A DNA stretch of 64,000 nucleotides. Source: Acidipropionibacterium thoenii DSM 20276 (GTDB lineage Bacteria > Actinomycetota > Actinomycetes > Propionibacteriales > Propionibacteriaceae). Position 1 is the stretch's first letter. Each line of letters begins with the position of its first letter. The notes under the pieces were generated by a model. It worked only from the letters and a program-made list of their open reading frames with translations, was not told the DNA's origin and made no database searches. Position numbers and translations under genes: made by a program. Shown here one piece after another: positions 35,447 to 43,403 of this stretch. The stretch is taken from positions 1 to 64,000 of the forward strand of contig NZ_AUHZ01000014.1 in NCBI RefSeq assembly GCF_000423445.1. The letters run 5' to 3'.

Positions 35447-37675
35447 GTGAAACTGGACCCCCGTCAGACCCAGATCGCCCACCTGCGCGCAGGGGGCTCG
35501 TCACTCATCATCGACACCACCCTCGGCCAGCAGCCCATGATCCTTCACTGGGGACCAGATCTCGGAGCACTGCCCCTGTCGGCCCTGAGCGCTCTCGCAG
35601 CGGTGTCCTGCGCGCCCAGTTCGGGCGGCCAGTTGAGCACTCCGCCGCGAGTCGGCGTCATTCCTCTTGGATCAGGAGGATGGATGGGGCGCCCCGGCCT
35701 CGTCGGTCACCGCGCCGACGGCACGGCCTGGTCCCCCAGGCTCAGCTGCACCGGCCTCGAGATCGATGCCGAGAGTGCGCGCCTGCTCACAGCGGAGCAC
35801 CAGGCATCGCAGGCCGTCAGCGCCAGTTCGGGGCGACTCGTCTACCACCTGCAGGACGCCGAGGCAGGCCTTGACCTCGCGCTCACGATGGAGCTGCTCC
35901 CCCAGGGGCTGCTACGGATGCGGGCCACCCTGCTGAACACCGGAGCCCGGAGTGACACCGCCGATCAGACGTACTTCCTCGACGAACTCTCATTCGCGCT
36001 CCCGCTGCCGCTCAGCGCCTCAGAGATTCTCGACTTCAGTGGCCGCTGGGGACTGGAACGCGCACCTCAGCGTCGTCAGGTGGAGGTCGGCTGTCATCTG
36101 CGTGAGAGCCGCCATGGACGCCCTGGGTTCGACTCCGCCATGATGATGTACTGCGGCGAGCCGGGCTTCGACTTCGCCCACGGCCGCCTCTGGGGCTTGC
36201 ACGTCGGCCACTCGGGCAACTCCCGCTCCTGGCTCGAGCGCACCAGCACGGGCCGCCAGGTGATCGCCGGCGGCGAGCTGCTGCTCCCCGGCGAGGGGAG
36301 GCTCGCGGCCCGGCAGACCTACACCTCCCCATGGGTGTACGCGCAGTACGCAGAGGGACTGGACGCCGCGGCCCGCCAGCTGCACCGCTGGGAGCGCACC
36401 CTTCCCAGCCATCCCGGGGCCGACCGGCCGGTGAGTCTCAACGTCTGGGAGGCGGTCTACTTCAACCACGACCTCGAGACGCTGCTGAACCTCGCCGCAC
36501 GGGCGGCGCGGATCGGGGTGGAGCGCTTCGTGCTCGACGACGGCTGGTTCAAGGGTCGTCGCAATGACCGCGCCGGCCTGGGCGACTGGACCGTCGACCC
36601 GCAGGTGTGGCCCCAGGGCCTGCACCCACTGGTCGATCGCGTCCGCTCGCTCGGCATGCAGTTCGGCCTCTGGGTGGAACCCGAGATGATCAGCATCGAC
36701 TCCGACCTGGCCCGATCCCATCCCGACTGGATCATGCGGGCACGCTCCGAACTGCCGACCGAGTGGCGCCACCAGCAGGTCCTGAACCTCACCATCCCGC
36801 AGGCATGGGATCATCTGCGCGACCGCCTCGACACACTCATCGACGAGTATGCGATCGACTATCTGAAATGGGACCACAACAGAGATCTCATCGAGTCCGG
36901 CGACGCCACATCCGGCGGATCCGCCGCCGTCCACGAGCAGACCCTGGCCTGCTACCGACTGATGGACGCCCTGCGCAGCAGGCACCCAGGACTCGAGATC
37001 GAGTCCTGCGCCTCAGGCGGTGGACGAATCGATCTGGAGATGCTGTGCCACGTCCAGCGCGTCTGGCCGTCGGACTGCATCGACCCGCACGAGCGCCAGA
37101 GCATTGTCCGCTGGACCTCACAGCTGGCGGCACTGGAGTATCTCGGCTCCCACATCGCCTCGCCGCGCTCGCACACGACCGGCCGGGTCTCCGACCTGTC
37201 CTTCCGCGCCGGCACGGCGCTGTGGGGACATCTCGGTTTCGAGTGGGATCTCCTCTCAGCGACCGACGAGGACATGTCCCGGCTCGCTGAATGGGTGAGC
37301 TTCTTCAAGCAGCACCGCCAGCAACTCTTCACAGGAGATATCGTCCGCCGGGACGTGGCCGATGGTTCCATCTGGTTGCACGGCGTCGTCTCCCAGGACC
37401 GGTCACAGGGTCTCTATCAACTCGTCACGCGTCACCGCTCGCCGTTGTCACCGAGGGGGATGATGCCCATTCCGGGGCTGGACCGGGATCGGAGCTACCG
37501 GCTCCGAACCGTCCTGGTGGGCGGCGGACCGGCAGGCCTCGTGCTGCCGCCATGGGCCTCGGAGCCCGGCGGGATCGTGGTGCCGGGAGCGGTCCTCGAG
37601 GATGTCGGCGTCCACTCCCCCTTGCTCAATCCGGATCAGGTGCTCATCCTCAAGGCGGAGGTGGAACAACAATGA
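35447..37675 (+). CDS. Alpha-galactosidase, GH36 family
   Basis: 742 residues from a GTG with AAGGAG ten bases upstream. An N-terminal beta-sandwich leads to the catalytic barrel. Signatures are FVLDDGWFKGRRND, GLWVEPEMIS, YLKWDHNRD (nucleophile Asp near 476) and ESCASGGGRIDL, then the acid/base Asp in WPSDCIDP near 545. It hydrolyses terminal alpha-galactose from raffinose-type sugars or melibiose. No signal peptide is present, so the substrate is probably imported first by the transporter next door. Its stop overlaps the start of the MgtC-like gene. Confidence 0.92.
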   Translation: MKLDPRQTQIAHLRAGGSSLIIDTTLGQQPMILHWGPDLGALPLSALSALAAVSCAPSSGGQLSTPPRVGVIPLGSGGWMGRPGLVGHRADGTAWSPRLSCTGLEIDAESARLLTAEHQASQAVSASSGRLVYHLQDAEAGLDLALTMELLPQGLLRMRATLLNTGARSDTADQTYFLDELSFALPLPLSASEILDFSGRWGLERAPQRRQVEVGCHLRESRHGRPGFDSAMMMYCGEPGFDFAHGRLWGLHVGHSGNSRSWLERTSTGRQVIAGGELLLPGEGRLAARQTYTSPWVYAQYAEGLDAAARQLHRWERTLPSHPGADRPVSLNVWEAVYFNHDLETLLNLAARAARIGVERFVLDDGWFKGRRNDRAGLGDWTVDPQVWPQGLHPLVDRVRSLGMQFGLWVEPEMISIDSDLARSHPDWIMRARSELPTEWRHQQVLNLTIPQAWDHLRDRLDTLIDEYAIDYLKWDHNRDLIESGDATSGGSAAVHEQTLACYRLMDALRSRHPGLEIESCASGGGRIDLEMLCHVQRVWPSDCIDPHERQSIVRWTSQLAALEYLGSHIASPRSHTTGRVSDLSFRAGTALWGHLGFEWDLLSATDEDMSRLAEWVSFFKQHRQQLFTGDIVRRDVADGSIWLHGVVSQDRSQGLYQLVTRHRSPLSPRGMMPIPGLDRDRSYRLRTVLVGGGPAGLVLPPWASEPGGIVVPGAVLEDVGVHSPLLNPDQVLILKAEVEQQ

Positions 37676-38355
37676 TGGGACAAGGACCACTACAGATCGG
37701 TGAGCTGCTGCTCGCCTTCGTGCTCACCTCGCTCGTCGGGCTCGAGCGCAATATCCGCGGCAAGGGCGCCGGCATGCGCACCCAGGCGATCGTCGGAGTC
37801 GCCTCCGCGATCTTCCTGATGGTGAGCAAGTACGGATTCTTCGACGTGCTCGGGCCCAATGTCACCCTCGATCCGTCCCGGGTGGCGGCCCAGATCGTCT
37901 CGGGAGTCGGCTTCCTGGGCGCTGGACTCATCATCACTCAGCACAGCCGGGTGCGAGGGCTGACGACCGCTGCCTCGGTGTGGGAGTGCGCGGCGATCGG
38001 GACCGCCGCCGGAGCCGGGCTGTGGCTGCTGGCCATCGTCGTCACCGCGCTGCACTTCGTCATCACCTTCGGGTTCAACTGGTTGCAGGAACGCCTACCC
38101 AACAAGGGCCGCTATCCCTCGTACCTGGACATCAGCTACCTGGACGGTCAGGGCCTGCTCCGCGAGCTGTTGTCGACCATCACGAGGGCGGGATGGGCGG
38201 TGCAACGCTCCCAGCCCAGGCGCTCAGGACATGAGCTGGCACGTCTGGTACTCGAGCTCGAGGGCGCCAAGGACACCGCCCCACTCATATCGAGTCTCAG
38301 CGAGATCGACGGCGTCTCCTCGGTGGAGGTGCTGCCAGAAGTCGACCTCGACTAG
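37672..38355 (+). CDS. MgtC/SapB-family membrane protein
   Basis: 227 residues from an ATG inside the alpha-galactosidase stop (ATGATGGGA; either ATG could serve). The family pattern is clear: LTSLVGLERNIRGKGAGMRT, SGVGFLGAGLII and GLTTAASVWECAAIGTAAGAG, with about four membrane segments. A C-terminal ACT-like cytoplasmic domain follows (about 145-227). MgtC proteins act in magnesium limitation and modulate ATP synthase or P-type ATPases in pathogens; the role here is unknown. Coupling to a glycosidase is unusual. Confidence 0.88.
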   Translation: MMGQGPLQIGELLLAFVLTSLVGLERNIRGKGAGMRTQAIVGVASAIFLMVSKYGFFDVLGPNVTLDPSRVAAQIVSGVGFLGAGLIITQHSRVRGLTTAASVWECAAIGTAAGAGLWLLAIVVTALHFVITFGFNWLQERLPNKGRYPSYLDISYLDGQGLLRELLSTITRAGWAVQRSQPRRSGHELARLVLELEGAKDTAPLISSLSEIDGVSSVEVLPEVDLD

Positions 38356-38549
38356 TCCGCGTCACGCAAACACACTCACCTGTGAACGTGCACGCGTACG
38401 CAGTCACGTCTACCGACAACTCGGTACGGGCGCTCAATTCGGATGACCGGATTGGTCAGCCACTCTGTTGCGACCGTCTCGTCGCCCGGGTGGGTGGTTT
38501 CTGCGGAGCTGTCTCTACGCTCACGTGGCCGAGAGTTCTTCGTTGCGTT

Positions 38550-38807
38550 TCACTGGTCTCGGTGCTCGTAAAAGTGGCGAAGGAATTCTGTGGCTGTTAC
38601 ACGCGATACCAATTCGTCAGCGCTCTCAGGGAGGCCAAGCAGCTTCGCGCTGAAGTCCAGCCCACCCGAGCCGCACGCCACGCTCGGCCGTATTGCTTCC
38701 ACCAAGCGGGCCACAACTTCATCCGACCCTGCGTCGGCGTCGAGTGCGAACTTGTCTGCCAGTGGCGGAGAGTATGCCAGAACGTCGTCTCGCGTGATAC
38801 CGAGCCA
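38550..38807 (-). pseudogene. C-terminal fragment of an unknown protein
   Basis: The frame reads WALIWLGITRDDVLAYSP, then PPLADKFALDADAGSDEVVA, and ends FLRHFYEHRDQ. It has protein-like composition and good third-position GC. To its right it runs, without a start codon, into the reverse strand of the ppk2 repeat, so the N-terminus is missing. No family was recognised. It is probably the truncated end of a gene lost when the repeat was formed. Confidence 0.4.
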
Positions 38808-38810
38808 GAT

Positions 38811-38877
38811 GAGCGCCCACCGCTCTCGCAGACCCGGCGGGTCCCCGACCACGCCGCCACCCTGCTCTGACCCGCGG
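38811..38877 (+). repeat. Direct repeat copy 2: displaced ppk2 3' end
   Basis: Encodes ERPPLSQTRRVPDHAATLL and a stop, nearly the same as the PPK2 C-terminus, with around five differences over about 67 bases. No other part of ppk2 is present here. With copy 1 it brackets about 9.1 kb that contains the whole sugar cassette. Confidence 0.8.
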
Positions 38878-39020
38878 AGGTCGTTCACCACGTGGCTCGC
38901 CGGTCCCAGCCCTCGTCCAGGCCGAGTACCTCAGCCGGCCGGGATTCTGGGGCACCGATGGGTGCACGTCTGGGGGCGCCGGCGTCCTCGTGGAATCGCG
39001 GCTGCGACACTGGAGAGGTA

Positions 39021-39734
39021 ATGCGTCGCGCGGACCGATCGTTCCGCACTGACATCGTTCCGACACGGAGACTCATGGAGATCGACGATGCGCGGGCATC
39101 GCCCCCGCCTCCTGACGACGAGGACGTGGACGTGGCACGGCTCGCATCCAGGGGCACACACCGGGTCGCGGCTGCGGTGGCCCGGATCCTCAGCCCGCCG
39201 TACGTCGTCTCGCTGGTGTGGGTCGTCGCCTGCCTGACCACGTCGGCGGATCCTCGTGTCCGGCTCACCTGCCTTGCCATGGGGCTCGTCTTCCTGGTGG
39301 CAGGCCCGTACCTCACTCTGGCGGTGCTGTTGAGGATCGGTGCGGTCAGCGATGCCCAGGTGGTCCGTCGCGCCGAACGCCATTGGTTGTACGGCCTCAT
39401 TCTGGTGTGGGTGATGATGGGCGCGGCGGGCCTGCTGATCATCAGAGCTCCCAGTGAGCTGGTGGCGGTCGCGGCTGCGATGTTCACGGGTCTTGGACTG
39501 GTGGGACTGGCCAATCTGGTGACCAAGGCGAGCTCTCACCTGGCGACCCTTGCCGGGGCAGCCGTCGTCCTGTGGCTGCTGTGGTGGCCTGCCGGGGTCT
39601 GCTGCGCGCTGGCCGTGCCGCTCGCCGGCTGGGCTCGAGTCGATGAGGGGCGTCACTCCTGGCCCCAAGTCATTCTGGGCACAGTTCTCGGTGGGATGGG
39701 TGGAGCCTGCTACCTGCTCTACGCGAGGGTCTGA
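39021..39734 (+). CDS. PAP2-like membrane protein
   Basis: 237 residues from an ATG preceded by GGAGAGG. Six or so membrane segments start at ILSPPYVVSLVWVVAC. The C-terminal part has ASSHLATLAG and WARVDEGRHSWPQVILGTVLGG, which correspond to the second and third phosphatase motifs of PAP2 proteins (SxxH and RxxxxxHxxxD). The last aspartate is replaced by Gln/Val and the first motif (KxxxxxxRP) is not apparent, so activity is doubtful. It may act on, or only bind, lipid phosphates. A short gap follows to the convergent ATPase gene. Confidence 0.65.
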   Translation: MRRADRSFRTDIVPTRRLMEIDDARASPPPPDDEDVDVARLASRGTHRVAAAVARILSPPYVVSLVWVVACLTTSADPRVRLTCLAMGLVFLVAGPYLTLAVLLRIGAVSDAQVVRRAERHWLYGLILVWVMMGAAGLLIIRAPSELVAVAAAMFTGLGLVGLANLVTKASSHLATLAGAAVVLWLLWWPAGVCCALAVPLAGWARVDEGRHSWPQVILGTVLGGMGGACYLLYARV

Positions 39735-39932
39735 TGACCTGAGCGTCCCCTGGGTGACGGCCGTCGTCACTTGTCGATGGAGCCGTCGACCTCGTCGAGG
39801 AACCAGTCCGGAGTCCCCTGCACGTCATCGAACACCGCCTCATCGGACAGCGAGGACGCGAGAAGGCACGTCTGCCGAGTGATCTGCGCAGTCCGGATGC
39901 GGCCCGACCCGCGCACGGGCCGGGCCCACACC
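39735..39932. other. Gap between the convergent PAP2-like and ATPase genes
   Basis: About 200 bases with no convincing gene. A weak G/C-rich hairpin may serve as a shared terminator, but no T-run was seen. Confidence 0.3.
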
Positions 39933-41828
39933 TCAGCGTCGACCGCGCCCGGGGATCAGACGTGCCGAGTTGAGGATGAATGCGGTCTCCGAGCCGACGT
40001 GCACTATCGCGGCGAGCACCGGGGTGAGGTAGCCGAACGCCGCCAGCACCATCCCGATCAGATCGACCAGGATCGTGCCCACGAAGTTGGCCATCACGAT
40101 CCGACGCGCCCGGCGCGCAGTGCCGACCGTGCGCACCAGATCGTCGAGATCGGAGCTGATGAGGACGACGTCAGCACTCTCCCGGGCGATGTCGGTGCCC
40201 GACCCCATCGCGATCCCGACATCGGCGCGGGCCAGTGCCGGCGCGTCGTTCACCCCGTCGCCGACCATCGCCACCTTGTGGCCTGCGGCGCGCTCGGCCT
40301 CGATGACCGTCAGCTTCTGCTCGGGGAGCAGCCCCGCCCGCACCTCGCCGACGCCGATCTGCCCGGCCACCGCCCGGGCGGTCTGCTCGACGTCGCCTGT
40401 GAGCATCAGGGTCCGCAGACCCATCCGGTGCAGCTCGGCCACCGACCGGCCGGCGGAGTCGCGCACCGCGTCGGCCAGCAGGATCGTCCCGATGTAGCGT
40501 CCGTCGATCCCCACGTGCACGGCGGTGGCGACGCTCTGGTCGGCCACCTGCTCGGGGACGTCGGGCACCAGTGCACGGTTCCCGGCATCGACCCGCTGGC
40601 CGGCCACCGTCGCCGAGACCCCTCTGCCCGGCTGATAGCCGAACCCCTCGCACGACGGGATCGACAGGCCCTGCGCGCGGGCGTGGGCCACGATGGCCTG
40701 GCCCAGCGGGTGCTCGGAGGAGGACTCCGGGACGGCTGCCGCGCCGAGCAGTTCATCGGCCGAGACCCCCTCGGCCGGCCGGACCCCCACCACGACGGGC
40801 TGCCCGACGGTGAGTGTTCCGGTCTTGTCGAAGACGATGGTGTCGACCGCCGACAGCGCCTCGAGATGCGTCCCGTCCTTGACGAAGGCACCCGCCCGCG
40901 CGATCCGGGCGATCGCCGCCAGCACCGCCAACGGGGTCCCGGCTGCGATCCCACAGGCACCGGCCACCACGATCACCGAGATGGTCGAGGTGAGATCACG
41001 GGTGACCAGATAGGTGATCGCGGCACCGATCAGCGCGAGATAGACCAGCCAGGCAGCCAGCCGGTCGGCGAGTCGCTGCACCGGCGGCTCGGAGGACTGC
41101 GCCTGACGGACCGCCGCCACGATCCGCCCGTAGGAGGACTCGGCACCGACCCGTTCGGCCCGCACGTCCAGAGCACCGGTCTGGTTGATCGATCCGGAGA
41201 AGACGCCGTCGCCCACCCCGACCGCCACCGGCAACGACTCCCCGGTGATCCGCGACTGGTCAACCGTCGACCGGCCGGTCACCACCACGCCGTCGACCGG
41301 GACCCGTCCGCCGGGTGCCACCACCACCAACTGCCCCGGGGCCACCTCGGACAACGCCACCTCGGCGACGCCGTCCTGCTGCCGCACCTGGACCGTGCTG
41401 GGCAGGAAGGACATCAGGTCGGTGAGCGCCTCCCGGCCGCGATCCATCGACAGATCCTCAAGGATCTCTGCGGCCAGCACGAACACCGCGATCACCAACG
41501 AGGTGGCCCACTCCCCGATCGCCGCGGCGGCGGCGATCGCGATGAGCATCGACAGCTCCATGCTCATCCGCCGGTGCCACACGTCCCGCCACGCCTCGAC
41601 CAGGATCGGCCAGCAGCCGACCAGCAGACCGGCGAGGGCCACCACCGGCAGATGCGGCGAGGGCCAGGTCAGGCCCAACGCCACTGCCACCGCGCATGCG
41701 GCGACCAGGACGGTGCGCGCCAGATCCCCGCGGTCGATCCTCGCCCACAGGCTGCGGTCCTCGACGGTGGGTGAGCCGGCGTCCGGCGGCTCGCCGACTC
41801 CGGCGAGGTCGGTGGTCTGGACGGTCAT
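39933..41828 (-). CDS. Heavy-metal-transporting P1B-type ATPase
   Basis: 631 residues, with the start inside the stop of the ArsR gene (ATGA at 41828). Features are the actuator TGES, the phosphorylation site DKTGTLT near 331-337, and the hinge GDGVNDAPAL near 523. The metal-site helix reads AGACGIAAGTP where most P1B pumps have CPC or SPC before the conserved TP. The protein has no N-terminal CxxC metal-binding domain. It therefore pumps a divalent metal out of the cell, but the usual specificity rules do not apply. The coupled ArsR-type gene suggests induction by the exported metal. Confidence 0.88.
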   Translation of the reverse strand: MTVQTTDLAGVGEPPDAGSPTVEDRSLWARIDRGDLARTVLVAACAVAVALGLTWPSPHLPVVALAGLLVGCWPILVEAWRDVWHRRMSMELSMLIAIAAAAAIGEWATSLVIAVFVLAAEILEDLSMDRGREALTDLMSFLPSTVQVRQQDGVAEVALSEVAPGQLVVVAPGGRVPVDGVVVTGRSTVDQSRITGESLPVAVGVGDGVFSGSINQTGALDVRAERVGAESSYGRIVAAVRQAQSSEPPVQRLADRLAAWLVYLALIGAAITYLVTRDLTSTISVIVVAGACGIAAGTPLAVLAAIARIARAGAFVKDGTHLEALSAVDTIVFDKTGTLTVGQPVVVGVRPAEGVSADELLGAAAVPESSSEHPLGQAIVAHARAQGLSIPSCEGFGYQPGRGVSATVAGQRVDAGNRALVPDVPEQVADQSVATAVHVGIDGRYIGTILLADAVRDSAGRSVAELHRMGLRTLMLTGDVEQTARAVAGQIGVGEVRAGLLPEQKLTVIEAERAAGHKVAMVGDGVNDAPALARADVGIAMGSGTDIARESADVVLISSDLDDLVRTVGTARRARRIVMANFVGTILVDLIGMVLAAFGYLTPVLAAIVHVGSETAFILNSARLIPGRGRR

Positions 41829-42268
41829 CGCGGGCACTGCCCGGCCGACTGCCGGCTCTCCCCCGGCTGCCCCGCGTCGCTGCCGACCGGCAGACCGTCG
41901 GCGCCGACCGGCAGTCCGTCGGCGCCCAGGTGATGGGCCGGGATCCCGTCGACGACGTGCTCCGCCTGGAACACCGCATGGCTGACGAGCTGGCGGGCGT
42001 GCTCGTCAACCAGGCTGTAGAACACCCGGGTGCCCTCCCGGCGGGTCGCCACGATCCTGCCCCAGCGCAGTTTCGCCAGGTGTTGGGACACCACCGTCGG
42101 GGACTTGCCGACCTGCTCCGCGATCTCCCCGACCGACAACTCAGCCTCGCGCAGCGCCAGGATGATCCGGACCCGGGTGGCGTCCGACAGCAGCGAGAAC
42201 ACCTCGGCGGCCAGATCGGCGTACTGGCTCTCCGCGTCGAACGTGCATCTCTTCGTATCTGCACACAT
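41825..42268 (-). CDS. ArsR/SmtB-family metal-sensing repressor
   Basis: 147 residues. The winged helix-turn-helix is FSLLSDATRVRIILALREAE, then LSVGEIAEQVGKSPTVVSQH, with the wing RREGTRVFYSL. Candidate metal ligands are Cys2 and Cys8 near the N-terminus (MCADTKRC) and histidines in QLVSHAVFQAEHVVDGIPAHH near the C-terminal helix, as in NmtR/KmtR-type nickel-cobalt sensors. Residues after 105 contain a doubled GADGLPV unit encoded by a 21-base tandem repeat. It overlaps the ATPase gene by four bases and likely represses both. A TACTAT box six bases before the ATG suggests a leaderless transcript. Confidence 0.87.
   Translation of the reverse strand: MCADTKRCTFDAESQYADLAAEVFSLLSDATRVRIILALREAELSVGEIAEQVGKSPTVVSQHLAKLRWGRIVATRREGTRVFYSLVDEHARQLVSHAVFQAEHVVDGIPAHHLGADGLPVGADGLPVGSDAGQPGESRQSAGQCPR
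41885..41926. repeat. 21-base tandem repeat in the arsR-like gene
   Basis: Two copies of GACCGGCAGACCGTCGGCGC(C), with one mismatch, encode the repeated GADGLPV at the C-terminus of the repressor. The length is a multiple of three, so copy number could vary without a frameshift. Confidence 0.8.
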
Positions 42269-42271
42269 GCT

Positions 42272-42280
42272 TAGATAGTA
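42272..42280 (-). promoter_or_regulatory. Candidate leaderless promoter of the metal-resistance operon
   Basis: On the minus strand TACTAT precedes the ATG by about six bases, which would place the transcript start at or next to the start codon. No clear -35 was found. It sits in the 21-base gap after the glutaminase gene. Confidence 0.4.
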
Positions 42281-42289
42281 CGGCAGATC

Positions 42290-43291
42290 TCACCGCTGCG
42301 CGGGTGCCGAGCGCAGAATGTCGAGGCCCAGCTCGCGGGACAGCAGCTCAGCCGCCCGGCCCGCACGCACACTGTTCCCCTGGGCGTCCAGCAGCGGGGA
42401 GAAGGCGCCGAATCCTCCCTTGCCCGGGGAGGAGGCCGTGATCCCGCCACCGATACCGCTCTTGCCGGGAACCCCGACCCGCAGCATCCACTCCCCCGAC
42501 GCCTCGTAGAGGCCCGCCACATTCATCGCGACCAGCGCGACCCGGGCGGCCTCGGCGCAGACCACCTGGTCACCGGTGAGCGGATTCACCCCGCCGTCGG
42601 CCAGCGTGGCGCCCATCACGGCCAGATCCACGGCGGTCACCTCCAGACAGCACTGGTCGGTGTAGAGCTCCACCGCCTCCTGCGGATCGCCCCGCAGCGC
42701 TGCCCTGGACCTCAGCAGCAGGGCGAGCGATCGATGGCGCAGGTTGGTGGCGCGCACCGCCTCGACGGTGTCCGTGTCCAGGCTGAGATCGCGTCCGGCG
42801 AAGCGGCACAGACCCTCCCGGATGAACTGCCAGCGCTCCTCGCACCGGCCCCCTGGGACCAGGCTGGTGGTGGCGATCGCCCCCGAGGTGACCATCGGGT
42901 TGGTCCGCCCTCGTGGGCTGCGCTCGACCGGCTCCAGCGAGTTGAAGGGCAGTCCGGTGGCGGTCATCCCCACCAGATCGTCGACGGCCCGGGCGCCGAT
43001 CGCGTCGCAGACCAGGGCCAGCACGAAGGGCTTCGAGACGCTCATGATGAGGAAGGGGATCCGCGAGTCGCCCGCCTCGAAGGTGGCACCCTCGACATCG
43101 GCCAGCGCCAGGCCGAAGTGGCTGGGGTCCGCACCGGCCAGTGCCGGGTAGACGGTCGAGAGCTCTCCCTCCTCGACCCCGCGCAGTTCCTCGTGGGCCC
43201 GCCGCAGAAGGTCCTCGATCGGGGCGTCGGCGGGCAGCGACCCGGTGGAGACGTAGCTCCTGGGATCGGCGTGGGGCCTCGGGGTACGCAT
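42290..43291 (-). CDS. glsA: Glutaminase
   Basis: 333 residues from the ATG at 43291, chosen because GGAGGAG lies six bases upstream; the open frame continues much further but without coding character. The beta-lactamase-like site is S84-V-S-K87 in MSVSKPF. Family markers are GLPFNSLEP, RTNPMVTSGAIA and GVPGKSGIGGGI. It converts L-glutamine to glutamate and ammonia in the cytoplasm and can support acid tolerance. It is divergent from the aldo/keto reductase gene (112 bases between starts). Confidence 0.9.
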   Translation of the reverse strand: MRTPRPHADPRSYVSTGSLPADAPIEDLLRRAHEELRGVEEGELSTVYPALAGADPSHFGLALADVEGATFEAGDSRIPFLIMSVSKPFVLALVCDAIGARAVDDLVGMTATGLPFNSLEPVERSPRGRTNPMVTSGAIATTSLVPGGRCEERWQFIREGLCRFAGRDLSLDTDTVEAVRATNLRHRSLALLLRSRAALRGDPQEAVELYTDQCCLEVTAVDLAVMGATLADGGVNPLTGDQVVCAEAARVALVAMNVAGLYEASGEWMLRVGVPGKSGIGGGITASSPGKGGFGAFSPLLDAQGNSVRAGRAAELLSRELGLDILRSAPAQR

Positions 43292-43403
43292 GGTGAACTC
43301 CTCCGGTCCGAGCATAGGGCCGACGCCCCTCCCGGCCCTCTCCCGGAGCCCCCGACCACCGCGGACGTAAGGTGCAGACACGCTTGACTGAAGGAGGCCC
43401 CAC

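Larger units (their letters stand above)
38356..39020. other. Junk-like stretch with gene remnants
   Basis: About 660 bases between the MgtC-like and PAP2-like genes. It contains a C-terminal gene fragment on the minus strand (38,550-38,807) joined to a copy of the ppk2 3' end (38,811-38,877). The remainder shows no convincing gene, terminator or repeat. It looks like a recombination scar. Confidence 0.6.

Noticed and set aside
39771-41774. Long open frame on the plus strand opposite the P-type ATPase gene
   Set aside because: The product is rich in His, Arg, Asp and Gly with no domain, while the minus strand encodes a full ATPase.
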